The position numbers and the translations under genes were made by a program. 64,000 nt of DNA from Coprinellus micaceus (lineage: Eukaryota; Basidiomycota; Agaricomycetes; Agaricales; Psathyrellaceae): assembly GCA_951394405.1 (NCBI GenBank), contig OX596334.1, positions 2,046,001-2,110,000 on the forward strand, in the 5' to 3' direction. The notes below the pieces were generated by a model, which worked only from the letters and a program-made list of their open reading frames with translations, made no database searches and was not told the origin of the DNA. Numbering within the stretch: the stretch's first letter is position 1; each line of letters starts with the position of its first letter. Shown here in pieces: positions 24,193-35,382 of this stretch.

Positions 24193-24308
24193 TACCCTCT
24201 TCCGTCGGACCTATGGCTTTGTACTGTTGTGCCTCGTTTTCCCTTTTCGCTGAATCTCGAATCTAAGTGATATACAAATCACGATCGTCGTGTTAGGATA
24301 CAGTGGCT

Positions 24309-24874
24309 CTAGTGATGCTCGGCGCGAAGAGCGGGTTGCCGTGGAATAGCGTCTCTGCTGGTAAACAGCGCTCTCCCCCGGGTGACGTAGTTCGCAAATC
24401 CAAGTCGAGAGTCCATTTCGTCGATGGACCTATGAGCAAATGTTGGTGATTCGTCCTTGCTCTGGGAGACTGAATTGGGCTCACCGTTTCCTCATTTCGC
24501 TCGCCCACGTTATTTCCTTCAATGGTGGTGCATTTAGTGAAGCGCCGACGATGCCCAGGACGAGGGCAATGAGTGTCTCGACGATGATCTGGGAAACACG
24601 GAGTTGGTTAGTCGACGTGGGAGAGGAGCCGTTGAGGGGTTCTTACCGCCTTTGGAATGGGGCCTTCTGGCCTCTCCAGGGCCTTGAGATACGAGAGGTC
24701 TAGCAAGGGGTTAGGTATCTCAACGTTTCTCGTCGTGCGCCAAAAAAACATACGTTCATATGTCGAGAATGCGGCTAAGGGGGTAAAATTAGCGTCGAGA
24801 TCAGTCATGCGTTGAAGTGTCTAACCATGGAATACGAGCAGCGTCGCTGTGAGCAGAAGTAATTTGGCGAACAT
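24309..24874 (-). CDS. EMC5: ER membrane protein complex subunit 5 (EMC5/MMGT)
   Basis: EMC inserts tail-anchored and multipass proteins into the ER membrane; EMC5 is a small two-helix subunit of its membrane core. Exons are 24826-24874, 24754-24774, 24647-24699, 24485-24588 and 24309-24429, giving 115 residues. The second exon is only 21 nt. The protein starts MFAKLLLLTATLLVFH (first membrane segment) and continues AAFSTYEHLSYLKAL, ERPEGPIPKAI, IVETLIALVLGIVGASL (second segment) and PPLKEITWASEM, SIDEMDSRLGF, FANYVTRGR. All are hallmark EMC5 stretches. No longer open frame exists; the gene appears only after splicing. It is head to head with ZW10 across 129 bp and its stop is 117 bp from that of TRAPPC12. 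Confidence 0.93.
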
Positions 24875-25003
24875 GGTGGTCAAGACTAAACCTCGAGAGC
24901 AAGCGCCGACACCCCAAAGCCACCGCATCCTCCACGTGGGCGTGTCATGACGATGGTGACCGTCACAGAGGGATCTGACCTGTTTTGCGCCCTACCACCA
25001 CCC
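24875..25003. promoter_or_regulatory. Shared 129-bp divergent promoter, EMC5 and ZW10
   Basis: Start codons of the two divergent genes lie 129 bp apart. A CACGTG E-box occupies 24933-24938, and a palindromic GGTGACC lies near 24954. Both genes serve ER membrane or ER-Golgi function, so co-expression would make sense, but that is inference. Confidence 0.5.
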
Positions 25004-28000
25004 ATGGCCTTCCAAGTACCCTCCCATCTACCCCAAAAACCAGCTAACAACGATGTAACGTCCAAGATACTGTCGAGCATCGATTCCGCCTCGTTACAGT
25101 CCATCAATTCGTCATTGGCCACATCCTGGGTTGCAGAACTTGACGAATCAATACACTCAACCAAGGTTCGTCACTTCGTACTTGGAAGGAGTGGGGCTTG
25201 AACTGGGATTTTAGGAACAAATCCACAGCCGGATTCAGGAGGAGTTACCCTTGTTCAAGCACCAGCTGGAGACTTCGAAGTCGGTCCAGACGCGGTTACA
25301 CCACATAACGGAGGAGGTGGATGTCCTGAACGAAGTTATCTCGAATCCCAAGGTGCATAGTTACTACATCCAAGCTCGACTCCTAATTGCTCACATTCTT
25401 TTATGCAGAGTGGCCTGATTCCAAGGACCTTGGATACTTTACAGAAACACGCTTCACTCGCACAGGAAACCTCCGATGCCTCGACAGCCGCGGAATCTCT
25501 AGCCCATCTTCTAAAATGCAAACAGCACTATACCTCCGTCATGTCGCTGGTGAAATTTGGGAAGCTCCCAGAGGCGGTTGTTGCTTCTATGACTCTGGAA
25601 GATCTAGTTGGGTCGGCCCCAACTGCGCTGGAGCGTGCCGCAATTATGAAGGACCTGAAGGTTTGTGGACATGCACTGCAACGTAGGCTGGTCCTGATGC
25701 GAGGCAACAGAGGAAATCCCAAGCGCTCAAAACCAATGTCGAGGGTCAACTCCTTGAATGCTTGACGCGGAGCGTGGTCGCCACGCCCTCAGCATTGACG
25801 ATACTACCGGAGGTACTAGGTCAGACTACTCGTTATATTCACCAGAATAGAGCTAACACCCATTTCAGTACGAAATACAGAGGCGACTGTCACCCTGGAA
25901 CAGATCCTTGCTTCCCTATCGCCTGCTGCCCTCGGCGACTATTTTTCGACATTTCGGAGAGACTTTATAGCGCACTACGTCGACCACGTCCTCACGCAAC
26001 CATATTCGGTCTCCATCCAAAGCACGCCGACGTCCCATTCATTGCACCTGATCCCTGCTCCCCCAAACACCGAACAACGCATTGCTCGACTCCAAAACCT
26101 CTCCGCTGTATTCGACTTTTCGGCCCAATACCTTTTCCCTTCCCTACCGCAACCTCAAGGTCCTGCGTTCCTCCGGTCTCTGTCCAAGCCCATTGTCACC
26201 AGCGTCCTCAACCTATACCTCGTCCCTCAACTCCCGTCTTCCTTCGGCCTCCTGCCACCTTTCCTCGAACTGGTTCAGGTTTCCGTGGACTTCGAGTCAC
26301 GGTATGTAGCCAACCTCCTGGACCCTGAATCTCATGAGCTCGCGTTGAAGTCCTGGGCAAACGGCCTTTCTGGACACTACGAGCGCCAACGTCGAACGGC
26401 CATTCTCGCACGCTCTCGAGAACTCCTCATGGAAAAGACCGACCTTTCTGCCACATTCCAAGCCGACGTGGAGCGGCCACTTGACAGCTCATACCCTATT
26501 GCTGTAAACGGGGAGCCGGAAGCGGATGCATGGGGCCTTGGGGAGGGTGACAGTATGCAGACTGGACAGACTGAGAGTTGGGGCTTCGATGACGACGCCG
26601 AACCCGAACCCGAGCCTGAGCCCCAGCCAGCACCAGTGGCCCCCGAATCACAGAAGGTGGACGACGATCCCGATCCCGATGATACGTGGGGGTGGAATGA
26701 TGACGAAGAGGCCCCAGCGGAGGAAGCGAGGGACGAGGAACCAGCAGAGGAAGTCGCGACGGAGGAGGATGTGTGGGACGACGATCCTTGGGGTGACTCT
26801 GAGGATGCAGAACCTGAGCCAGGACCCGCGCCGAAGGCTGCAACTCGCCTCGAGAAGATCGCCTCTAAGGGTAAGAAGGCAGTCAACGGCACAGGCTCCT
26901 CAGTGTCATCTCCTCCCCCACCTCTCTCCTTACCTTCACCCAAATCTGCAAGGACAATCGCACCTTCACAACATACTTCCTCCACAGCATCGGCATCGTC
27001 CGCCAAGTCTACCGCTGGGCTTCTCACCCATCAGACACATCGACCGGCGAACATCGTTGTGACCGCCCCGCCGGAAACATACCGCGTAACCTCCAAGATG
27101 AAGCGTTTTGTTAGGTTTGTAGAGGATGTTGTCGCAGAGAGCAAGCAATTCGCCGCATCGAACCTCTTTGCCAAGGCCTCCAATTCACCGTCCTCCACCG
27201 CAGCTGGCTCAACCCTCATCCAGACGGCAAGCTCTGTGATGGACCTCTACCAAGCCTTATATCCTGTGCGATTCGAGAACGATTTGGAAACTATCGAAGG
27301 GGCGCTGCAGTTCTCCAACGACTGCGTGTATCTTAGCCAGTCGGTGGATAGGATCGAAAGGGAAGCTGGGAGCCATACACAGCTGAAGGAGCGGTTGGCG
27401 GAATGTAGGAATGATTTGAAGGTAATGGCGAACAGTTGGTTCGAGGATGCGGTGAACAGGGAGTGCCTGAAGAATGACGGGGTCTTGGTGGATGGGACCC
27501 AGAAGTTTACCTTCACGGGCGACCAAGACAGATATGATGAATGTGAGGAGGCTATTAACGCCGTTGTGAGGAACATCAAGAATCTCTCGCGGCGTATCAA
27601 GGTGAGATCTCTATTTGTGTTTCGCTTTCCTCGAGTCCTGAACCACTCGCAGCCTATAACTTCCAAAACAAAGTACTATCAGGCTATTGGTCGTCTCGCG
27701 GACGCTGCCCTTTCGCGAGTACTCCGGGACGTCATCGCGCTGCCCGATATTCCAGAGCTCGAATCGCAGAGGTTGAGCGAGCTCTCCCGGATCTTCAATT
27801 CACTGGAGGGTCTGTTTAGTGAGGACCCGACACAATCCTCCTTCGTTGTGGCCTACGTTCCATCCTGGCTGAAATTCTCTTACCTCTCGGAATTACTGGT
27901 GAGTTTAAGGTGGCTTTGAAATGCCATAAATGTATTGACATCTGTGCAGGAAGCTTCGATGGCCGACATTTCTTATTTATTCGAGCAAGGAGCACTGGTT

Positions 28001-28117
28001 GACTTCCAGATCGACGAATTGGTCAATCTCGTGCGGGCTCTGTTTGCTGATACCCAGCTCCGGACGAATACCATTAACAAGCTATTGGAGGGACACCCCG
28101 ATTCGCCTTCCACTTGA
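25004..28117 (+). CDS. ZW10 / Dsl1-type ER tethering and kinetochore protein
   Basis: ZW10 is a subunit of the Dsl1/NRZ tether that receives COPI vesicles at the ER, and in animals it also acts at kinetochores. Exons are 25004-25165, 25215-25352, 25409-25660, 25711-25819, 25869-27601, 27653-27898 and 27950-28117, giving 935 residues. The N-terminal coiled-coil half runs to about residue 430 (for example TLEQILASLSPAALGDYFST). An acidic Trp-containing linker follows (DNA 26520-26830) with WGF, WGW and PWG motifs. The C-terminal half begins YRVTSKMKRFVRFVEDVV and ends DELVNLVRALFADTQLRTN. ATG 25004 (CACCCATGG) is preferred over an in-frame ATG at 24947, which would add 19 residues. The acidic linker resembles the yeast Dsl1 lasso. 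The gene is intact. Confidence 0.92.
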
Positions 28118-28198
28118 GGGGAGAGCCTACGTATCATTTCCCGCATTTCATAGGGACTACTGTAGGAATTCATCGGATACGTCTGCACTGACGTTACA

Positions 28199-29921
28199 TC
28201 ACTTTGTTGAACCCTTCTTGTCAGTGTAAGCCTTCAGTCTGGAGACGAGCGTAAGTCATCGTTGAGTGTCTCAAGTAAATCGTGGACGTACCTCTTGTAA
28301 TCTCTATCTGCCCTCTCGGCTGCAGCCTTGCTCTTAGCAACCTCGTCATCGCCTCCTGTTGCTCCCGCGCCCCCCTCGGCCTTCTTATCCCTCCGTTTCT
28401 TATTTTTCCGGGAGGAAGTGGCGGCGCGGTCCATGTCCAACAGGTCCTTGATATCGAACGCTGAGCTTGCCAGGGGTTGAAGTCTCATTGGCCGCTCTTC
28501 TCCCTCCTCGTCCATTTCAACATCAGAACCCGCCCTGGGATGTGAGGGTGAACGGCGAAGCGATCTGGATGATGATGGCTCCACATCTGGGGCGGAACGT
28601 TGAGGTTGGGAGGGTTCAGGGTCAACGCGCTGAAGAATGGGTCCGCCATCCTCCACCGACACCCATTGTCGAGGAACAAATTCATCCTCTTCCTCATCTT
28701 CCATAGTGACTGATTTCCGTACTTTCTTGGCATTATCGTCGTCGTAGTCATCATCATCATCATCTCCAACATCCAACCCTTCGTACTCCCCTGCATCTGC
28801 AAAAATGTTCAAGTCGTCCCCGACAGGTTCGGGGTCTGGAGGAGGCGCCGAGGGTTGTGCAGCAGCAGCAGGGATCTGAGAGCTGCCCTCCGGAGCCTTA
28901 AGGTTTGTCCCGTCCCCAGAACTAGCGTCGATCTTGCGTTTCTTCTTCTTTCGTTCGCCGTCCACACCATCCTTCGCCTTCTTTGTCTTCTTCATCCTTT
29001 CCGGCTGACCTATCGGTTTGAATCCGATAGGCTTGAATTTGCCCTTCTGCTTTAGCTCATACAGTCTCTTTGCCTCCGCCTCCGCACTCTTCGACCGCTC
29101 TCCTTCCCCGCTTTCCTCGTCCTCGACATCCCCGCCACCAGTCCTCTTCTTCTTCAGCTCCTGCAGCAATTCCTGCTTAGAGCGCTTCTTCGGCTTCTCG
29201 CTCGAGGCCGCCTCCAGGAATGCCTTCTCTAACGAGTCTTCGTCGAATGCGTCGCTGACAATGGCTGCCCTGGCTCTATTCTGCTCGAGCAGGGCAAAGT
29301 CTAAACCCTTTACGAGCACAGAATGTTCGCTATCTCCGCCCAGGTACTTCCTCTTTTCTTCAATCTGAAACCCTTGTAAGAGATGCTACGGACGGTTCGA
29401 CGTGGAGGCAGCACTCACCTCTGCCTGAGTCTTCGCATCCTTGGTTTGTTTCTCGAAGTCCTCTAGCAATGCCTCGACCTATCGCACGTACGTTCAGAAC
29501 GTGGGTTCAAAGGAGGCAGGAGGGTAGATAGCACATGTAACGGAATATGACACGCACATGAGCAAAGTCGTTTCCCTCCCCGTGTCGACGTTCCGACGCC
29601 CTATCTCGATACTTCGAATCCTTCGTCTTCACCTTCCTGGGTTTAAACGCAGGCTCGGATGCCTCTACCTTCTTCCTACGATGCTGAAGTCAGCGTTAGT
29701 CCGTCTACCAGACCGTGGATATGCACAAGCCACCCCGACGACGCGACATACGGTTTGGCAGCAGCAGCAAGCAATGATCCACGAGACGTCGACGCCTTCT
29801 TGGTGCTGGCAGACGAAGAGCCGGCTCCGGACTGGAGCATACGCCTGAATCCGGACTAATGACATGAATCGCGTTAAGTATATCAGCATTATACGCAAAT
29901 AACATGGGTTACCTGGTCCAT
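28199..29921 (-). CDS. RED/IK-type spliceosomal factor
   Basis: RED (IK) partners SMU1 in the spliceosomal B complex and is needed for splicing of short introns. Exons are 29913-29921 (9 nt, MDQ), 29752-29855, 29558-29675, 29419-29478, 28292-29364 and 28199-28238, giving 467 residues. The RED N-terminal signature is clear: SGFRRMLQSG, KYRDRASERRHGEGNDFAHV, IEEKRKYLGGDSEHSVLVKG and LDFALLEQNRARA. The middle is Lys-rich (KKKKRK), then acidic (GDDDDDDYDDD). If the last intron (28239-28291, GTACGT...CCAG) is kept, the frame stays open to a stop at 28234 and gives 473 residues with a different tail (YVHDLLETLNDDLRSSPD). Spliced, the tail is LKAYTDKKGSTK. I favour the spliced form because it extends the basic character of this end, but both are valid frames. 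Confidence 0.88.
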
Positions 29922-30798
29922 GGTTGGGGAAGGTGAGGGAGGAAGGTAAGGTTGGCCCCGGCTATTGATGGCCCTGCTCGGCGCTAATTTCGTTACTGAT
30001 CTCCCTCCACAAAACACCGAGACCGCTTCCATGAAACAACGCTGGATAAAAGAAAAAAGAGTGGTTGCAACGAGACTCGAGTATGATACAAAAAGTTGGC
30101 GATTTACTTTCACTATTCGGATGATTCATTACTTCTGCTGGAGTTCTGTCCTTAGTCTAACTAGTCGTGAAACCGAGTACGACCGAAGGAAAACGAGAGG
30201 AAGGGGGCATAACAGGGACATCGCTTTCCATCTTTCCTCCCCCACGACGCTGAACCCCTCGAAGTTCAAGCGGTGTAAACAATGCAAAGCCACTGGAGTG
30301 GAACGATATGTCCGTGGTGAGAGGAGAGAGGGTGATGAAAACCGTGCTAAAAGCCCAATGCCGTAGTAAGGGATGGAAGATGCAGAGTGACGCAATGTTG
30401 AAAAGGGCCGAAACCAAAACGAACAAACAAGAGGAGGTGAAGTGGTATGTACGCGTACGCATTGTAAGGAGTGAGTAAGGAGTCAATTAAAACGGGAAGT
30501 AGATGGGAGGTTATCAAGTGTGGTGCGGGTGAGTGGCCAATACCAGGAGTAGGAGTGTACCGAGTGCGAAGAGCCATGACTTGAGGAGAGGTGTGTTGCA
30601 GGGGGAGAGATGAGGAGGGGCGGTCGTGAGACAGAGAGGGTGGCGACCCGGATCACTCATTCTGTCCAGGTGTACGAGTTCATGGAGGAATCACTACTGC
30701 TCGTCGATCGTACCGCGACGAATGGACGAGCGCAGGTCTTGACGAGGTCAGAAACACCGCAGTCAAGAAGCGTCATCGAATATCCGGCATCTAGTGTA
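29922..30798. promoter_or_regulatory. RED promoter and PP2A-B 3' region
   Basis: Both neighbours read leftward, so this 877-bp gap holds the promoter of RED and the 3' region of the PP2A B gene. Open stretches on both strands are short and low in family resemblance. I see no RNA gene and no strong TATA box. Confidence 0.35.
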
Positions 30799-32621
30799 CT
30801 ACGCAGCACTGTACAAGAACAGGTTGTTCGTTGCAGCGATCTGGGTGGATCTAGTCAGCAGAGTCGGACGGAACAATTGGGAATGACATACCGCGATGGT
30901 GTTCTCTCGTGGATGCCAACTAGCATGTAGGATTTTCTTATTGAAGTCAAGCGTGTCCAACTGCATCGCTTCTCTCAATCCGCCAGGCCGAGGGCCATTC
31001 TTTAGGCCCTTGTTGCCAGGTAACGGTCCGCCAATCTTCTTAGCCTTGAAGGCAGACTTGTCCGCTTGAAGGACTACGTCATTGAGAGTGTCGGTGTCGT
31101 ATATCCGGAAATAGTTGTGGTACGAGCCAGTCAACACGTGTCTAAACGTCGTAACGAGCAATCAGCGTCTTGGTTTGTCGCTAAATGACGTCGAACATAC
31201 TTGTCATCACCTCCCCACACGCACTCGAACTTGTCGAAGATGCAGTCATTCTCGTAAAGATCGCACAACTTCCCTCGTAAGTGGTCGTGAATAGGGATGG
31301 TTTTCACCGGTCGCGATTCCATGTTCACGTCCCAGATCTTGAGAGAAAGGTAGTCACGCGAGAGAATATACCTCCCATCATGGCTGAACTTGACATCAGA
31401 GATCGAGGAAATGATCTCCGAGAAGAACGACCGCTGCGATGGGTCCTCCTCCTCTTCGAAACCTATTCATGTTGGATGAGAAGCTTGTTTCAGAGAAGGG
31501 AAAGAAGCATACATTTCGCATGCCTGTCACATAGGGCAGACTCTCGCATGTCAGCCAACTTGATGTTGCTCTTCGAGCTCGAGTACATAAATTGGTTGCA
31601 GTGCGTGGGGTGGAACTCTGTCGCGGTAATGACTTCCGTCAGCTCTTCCATGTTGACGGGCTTGATGTCGACAATATCTGAGTTGGGCACCCATCATCAA
31701 TTTGACATATTTTTGTCCTTTGAAACAAATACCCACTGAAGCTTTGATCGCTAATATTGAGATTCCAGAGGTTAATACGTAGGTCGTCAGCGGAGATGTA
31801 TGTTTCCTGGTCCGAATTGACCGAGATCGAGTGTATGTGGTATGCGTGTGCGTTGGCGTACACTTTGCGAGGAACGGCGGCGATAATGTTATCTTGTTGC
31901 TGCATGCGGGGAAGTCGGAGGTGGTTAGTGGCGCTTGGGGTGGGCATTGGACGGGTGCCGTCGAAGTGATTCGATTCTGTCACTACTCGCAGCGATTTCT
32001 CGAAAACCTTCCACAGCTTGATCGTCTTGTCTGACTACACTGTCAGAAACCAAAGAGCATACGGACAGGGGAAGAGCTTGCCATTGGTGGATAGTAGGAA
32101 ATGGGCGGCATTCTGTCGTTTACACCACTTGATCTTGTTAATCTTCTCCTCGATTTCGAGAGATTTGAGGTAGTCGAACTCTGGCTCATGCGATTGGAAT
32201 TCGGTGTAGAACTTGTATTCGCAGCCCTTTTTCTACCCAGAGAATCAGTAAGACTGCAAGGTGGAGTAGGTGAGGTGGACCGAGGACGGTGGAATGATGA
32301 AGCAGCGCCCATGGCCCAGATTTGCCACAAGACCCAACCAAGGGGGTCAGGTACGTACCATCTCATTCCTCTCAAATAACACGACACGACCGCCCTTGTC
32401 TCCCGTAGCGAGGTAATTGCCAGTGGAGTCGAACTCGACGGTGGAGATGATGTCGGCTGTGATTTCAAGGAGACAGGTCAATTAACCGCACGAGAAAGCA
32501 GCCTTGGTTTAACAAGAGGCCCCGAGGAGGAGAACGTACCCTCTGTTATGTCCTCGACCTCACCCTTATCACCGAAGCACTGGGCAAAGCGCCATCCTCC
32601 TGAACCTGATGGGTCATCCAT
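30799..32621 (-). CDS. PP2A regulatory B subunit (B55 / Cdc55), WD40
   Basis: This is a WD40 beta-propeller that selects substrates for protein phosphatase 2A, with roles in mitotic exit and stress. Exons are 32540-32621, 32359-32456, 32082-32232, 31737-32030, 31513-31677, 31201-31462, 30892-31141 and 30799-30840, giving 447 residues (family about 450). Family stretches include [104 protein letters not shown] and the end [13 protein letters not shown]. The third intron, 32031-32081, begins with GC not GT (exon ...AATG, intron GCAAGC...GTCAG). Only this GC-AG reading restores the invariant [12 protein letters not shown]. The gene is intact and divergent from COX9. Confidence 0.95.
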
Positions 32622-32958
32622 GATAAGTCTCGGGGAATCTCAAGTAAGATTGGAGGGCCGATGGGGGCAGATTGTGAGATTTGGATATAATATTGGATTG
32701 AACACCTGGAACAGTAGCAGCGGTGTGGATGGGGAGCGTTTGGGACAAGAGCGTGCGTTGGGCGTGTCAGGGGAACGAGGACAACAGCGAGCACAGGCAG
32801 TGACAAATGCGTGACATCGCTCATGTGACGCGTGACGTCTTTGTTTGAACCAAAGGGGCGCGCCAAACACGGGGCTGCCCGACATTTCCCTGGCTCATCG
32901 TCGTTGACACCATCCTCCACCACATCCCAACTCTTTCAACGCCCCACACCGCGTCAAT
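32622..32958. promoter_or_regulatory. Shared divergent promoter, PP2A-B and COX9
   Basis: This is a 337-bp interval between opposed ATGs. It contains overlapping ACGCGT (32828-32833) and TGACGTC (32833-32839, CRE/ATF-like) motifs, about 125 bp from the COX9 start. Motif functions are inferred from other fungi. Confidence 0.45.
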
Positions 32959-33291
32959 ATGACCATCGCTCCCATCACCGGCAAGCTCAGGAAGCGTTTC
33001 TGGCTCGACGTCGGTGCCGCCCTCGGCCTTGGTCTCACTGGAGGCTACTCTTACTGGTACGTGGTATTCTGCGCCAATCGCACTCACCCACATTCTAACG
33101 CGTTTGTCCCCAGGTATGGCGTCCACTTGAAGGCCGGTAAGTCGCAGTCTTTGAAGGCCGAATTCATGTCGATGTCCTGCATTTGAACATATGCTGACCG
33201 AGCGGTGCCATCGTGCTTTACAGTGGAACGCCAGGAAAACTTCTACCTCAAGCTCGAGCAGGAGCGCGTCAAGGCGCAGGAGTCCTCGTAG
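32959..33291 (+). CDS. COX9: Cytochrome c oxidase subunit 7A (Cox9-like)
   Basis: This is a single-span nuclear-encoded subunit of respiratory complex IV in the mitochondrial inner membrane. Exons are 32959-33056, 33114-33136 (23 nt) and 33224-33291, giving 62 residues, close to the usual 55-60. The start MTIAPITGKLRKRF matches the yeast Cox9 N-terminus (MTIAPITG) closely. One membrane span (LDVGAALGLGLTGGYSYWYG) leads to a charged tail (VERQ-ENFYLKLEQERVKAQ). There is no cleavable presequence, as in yeast Cox9. The gene is found only by splicing; the unspliced frame ends after 75 codons in unrelated sequence. Confidence 0.93.
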
Positions 33292-33527
33292 AACCAGGAG
33301 CCCATAGACCAGCGGGGGAGAGAGCTATACCACAGTGTACCCTGTACCCACCACACCATTGCACGCCCATTCACAATCCAGATCAGCCCAGGCGCGTGTC
33401 CCACCACACTCCAGAACCCCTCCATCATTAGGCGGATCCAGCAGGAACACTGCGTTATCGTAAAGTTTAAGGTTGTGGTATAGGTGCCATGCATAACGAA
33501 TCCAATACATTAAGCAGCGAAGCGTCA

Positions 33528-35113
33528 TCATGACCGCAACACTCCTAACCGCTTCAACTCCTCGCAACTTGGGATCGGCTCGCTCTCTATCTTCTTGACC
33601 TTTTCCCAATCCGTGCCCCACCCGAACATCCCGACCTCTGCTTCACGCAGCCGCTCCTTCCTGTCCACCCCTCTCTGGCACTGCGCATACAAATCGTGGG
33701 TGTACGTTCGCTCGACCCCGTCCTCGAATTTAGTTAGGGCGGGCCCCCGTGCTTTCCCTTTGCCATTCAACTGCTTGTCTTGGGGAGGCGCCGTTCCGTC
33801 CTTCGTCTCAATCCCTTGTTTCGTGACCTTAAAACCTTCCTTCGCCAGCTCCGCGCCGATGCTGGGATGCGATGCGAATTCCGAAGGATTGACGAAGTAT
33901 GGGATGCCGAATCCCCCTGTCTCCATTTTGGCGCTGTATCTTGATGTACTTCCGAATGAATAGCGAGGATCAGGTACTGGCGGCGTTGAGAACAAGTTGG
34001 GGAGCGACGAGAGGAGGGAGAAAGCAAACAGGATGATGAGGGGGAGGAGTTGGATGAACATTGATCTGGAATCTTGCGCAGCGGCCTGTACATTGGCAGC
34101 CTGTCCCCTCCTGGTGCCGGCGCGGTGCGTTTGGAACTCACCAGGGCCAAACGATGCGGAGAACATGGCTACGGAGAGGGTTCGTCAAAAGTTCCAGCGA
34201 GGCTGTGGGTGCATACTCACTTGGACCTCCGAAGCCAGCAGAGAAGCCCTGACCAAATCCACCTCCACCACCGCCGAAGAACATGTTAAAGAGATCTTCC
34301 GGGCTAATTTCTCCGTCGAAACCAGCCCCACGGAACTGTTGTGCAGCGAAACCTGAAGACGACGGACCCCCGCCACCGAATCGTGAGTCGGGGTCAGACC
34401 CACTGCTGTCGAAGATAGCTCGCTTCTGAGGATCTGTGAAGTAAAGGTCAGAAGTTATCGATATGGGTGATAGATAGGAACCAACCGGAAAGAATCTGGA
34501 AAGCTTTCGAGACCACTAAACGCCTGTGATCAGTAAGCGAAAGTATCGGTGTAGACAATCACATACGTTTGAAAGCCTCATCCGCACCGGGTGCCCCGTT
34601 CTTGTCAGGGTGCAACGCCAATGCGAGCTGTTCATATCCATTAGTAGGTGCCCATATTGTCGCCGGACAAGCACACACCTTTCGATAGGCCTTCTTGATA
34701 TCACCTTCATTGCATTCCTTCTTCACCTCCAGAATCTCGTAGTATGCCGTCACTTTACAGGCCCTGACGCGTTTCACAACTGCATGCTGCTCCGGCGTGT
34801 ACTCTCTCTTCTCACCGCCCATACCACCCGCCGTCCCACCGTTCGCTTTCTCCTTCTCAGCCCCAGGGTGTCGATTCCGCATTCCCGCAGCGGAGGGGTG
34901 TTCCTCCGTTTGGGTGTTGGTACTGGACGTCTGACTTGACGATGGTCCGGAGGACTCGGTCTCGATTTCTTCGAGCATCTTGCCCGCCTGGGGGGTATCG
35001 AAAAGCGCCTTGGATTTGAGGCAGAATTTCCGAGCCGAGGGTATGTTGCCGGCACTGAGGTGTTTCCGAGCGATACCAAGACACCGCAGTGCCTCATCCT
35101 TGTTGCCCTCCAT
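33528..35113 (-). CDS. DNAJB12/14-like ER membrane J-domain protein (DUF1977)
   Basis: These Hsp40 co-chaperones are anchored in the ER membrane with the J domain facing the cytosol, where they work with Hsp70 in membrane-protein quality control. Exons are 34679-35113, 34567-34627, 34486-34515 (30 nt), 34221-34433 and 33528-34168, giving 459 residues. The N-terminus MEGNKDEALRCLGIARKHL is typical of the family. The J domain spans about 115-180 (YYEILEVKKECNEGDIKKAY, then LALALHPDKNGAPGADEAFK with the HPD motif, then AFQILSDPQKR). A Gly/Phe-rich stretch follows (FGGGGPSSSG, FFGGGGGGFGQG), then one membrane span (MFIQLLPLIILFAFSLLSSL) and the DUF1977 tail. Short exons split the J domain just after the HPD helix. 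The gene is intact and head to head with the F-box gene. Confidence 0.93.
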
Positions 35114-35382
35114 CTTTGAGTAATCAGAGTCGAGAGAAAGGAGGAACAGAGAAAAAGAAGGGAAATGAGAGGGTCGTGACGCTATCCAAGGTGTCCAAGC
35201 GAGAGTGGGACGTGGATTCGTGGAGAGATTGTGCGAGGTTAGGGTTCAGTTGATGATCAAGACTGTGTGAAAACTGCTAGTATAGAATGCGTCAGTTACC
35301 CCTGAACGCCTTTTAATTCCGTTCTACAAAGTCACTCAGGACTGGTTATTGGGTTGCTAGGCCCCTCTCTCCTCCCTCTCTC
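35114..35382. promoter_or_regulatory. Shared divergent promoter, DnaJ and F-box genes
   Basis: This 269-bp interval lies between opposed start codons. No TATA box is clear. A near-palindromic pair flanks the first codons of the F-box gene: TTCATCGTTTGAATT (35401-35415) is matched in reverse complement by AATTCAAACGATGAA (35433-35447). It falls in coding sequence just inside the gene, so its regulatory meaning is uncertain. Confidence 0.35.

Noticed and set aside
24947..25003. Upstream in-frame ATG for ZW10
   Set aside because: It would use much of the 129-bp shared promoter as coding sequence, and the added residues look random; ATG 25004 has the better context.
26377..27027. Antisense Ser/Gly-rich open frame opposite the ZW10 linker
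   Set aside because: It is the complement of the acidic linker coding sequence, with low-complexity composition and no independent support.
35239..35244. Telomere-like TTAGGG near the F-box promoter
   Set aside because: A single copy with partial flanking match; no tandem array, so chance.
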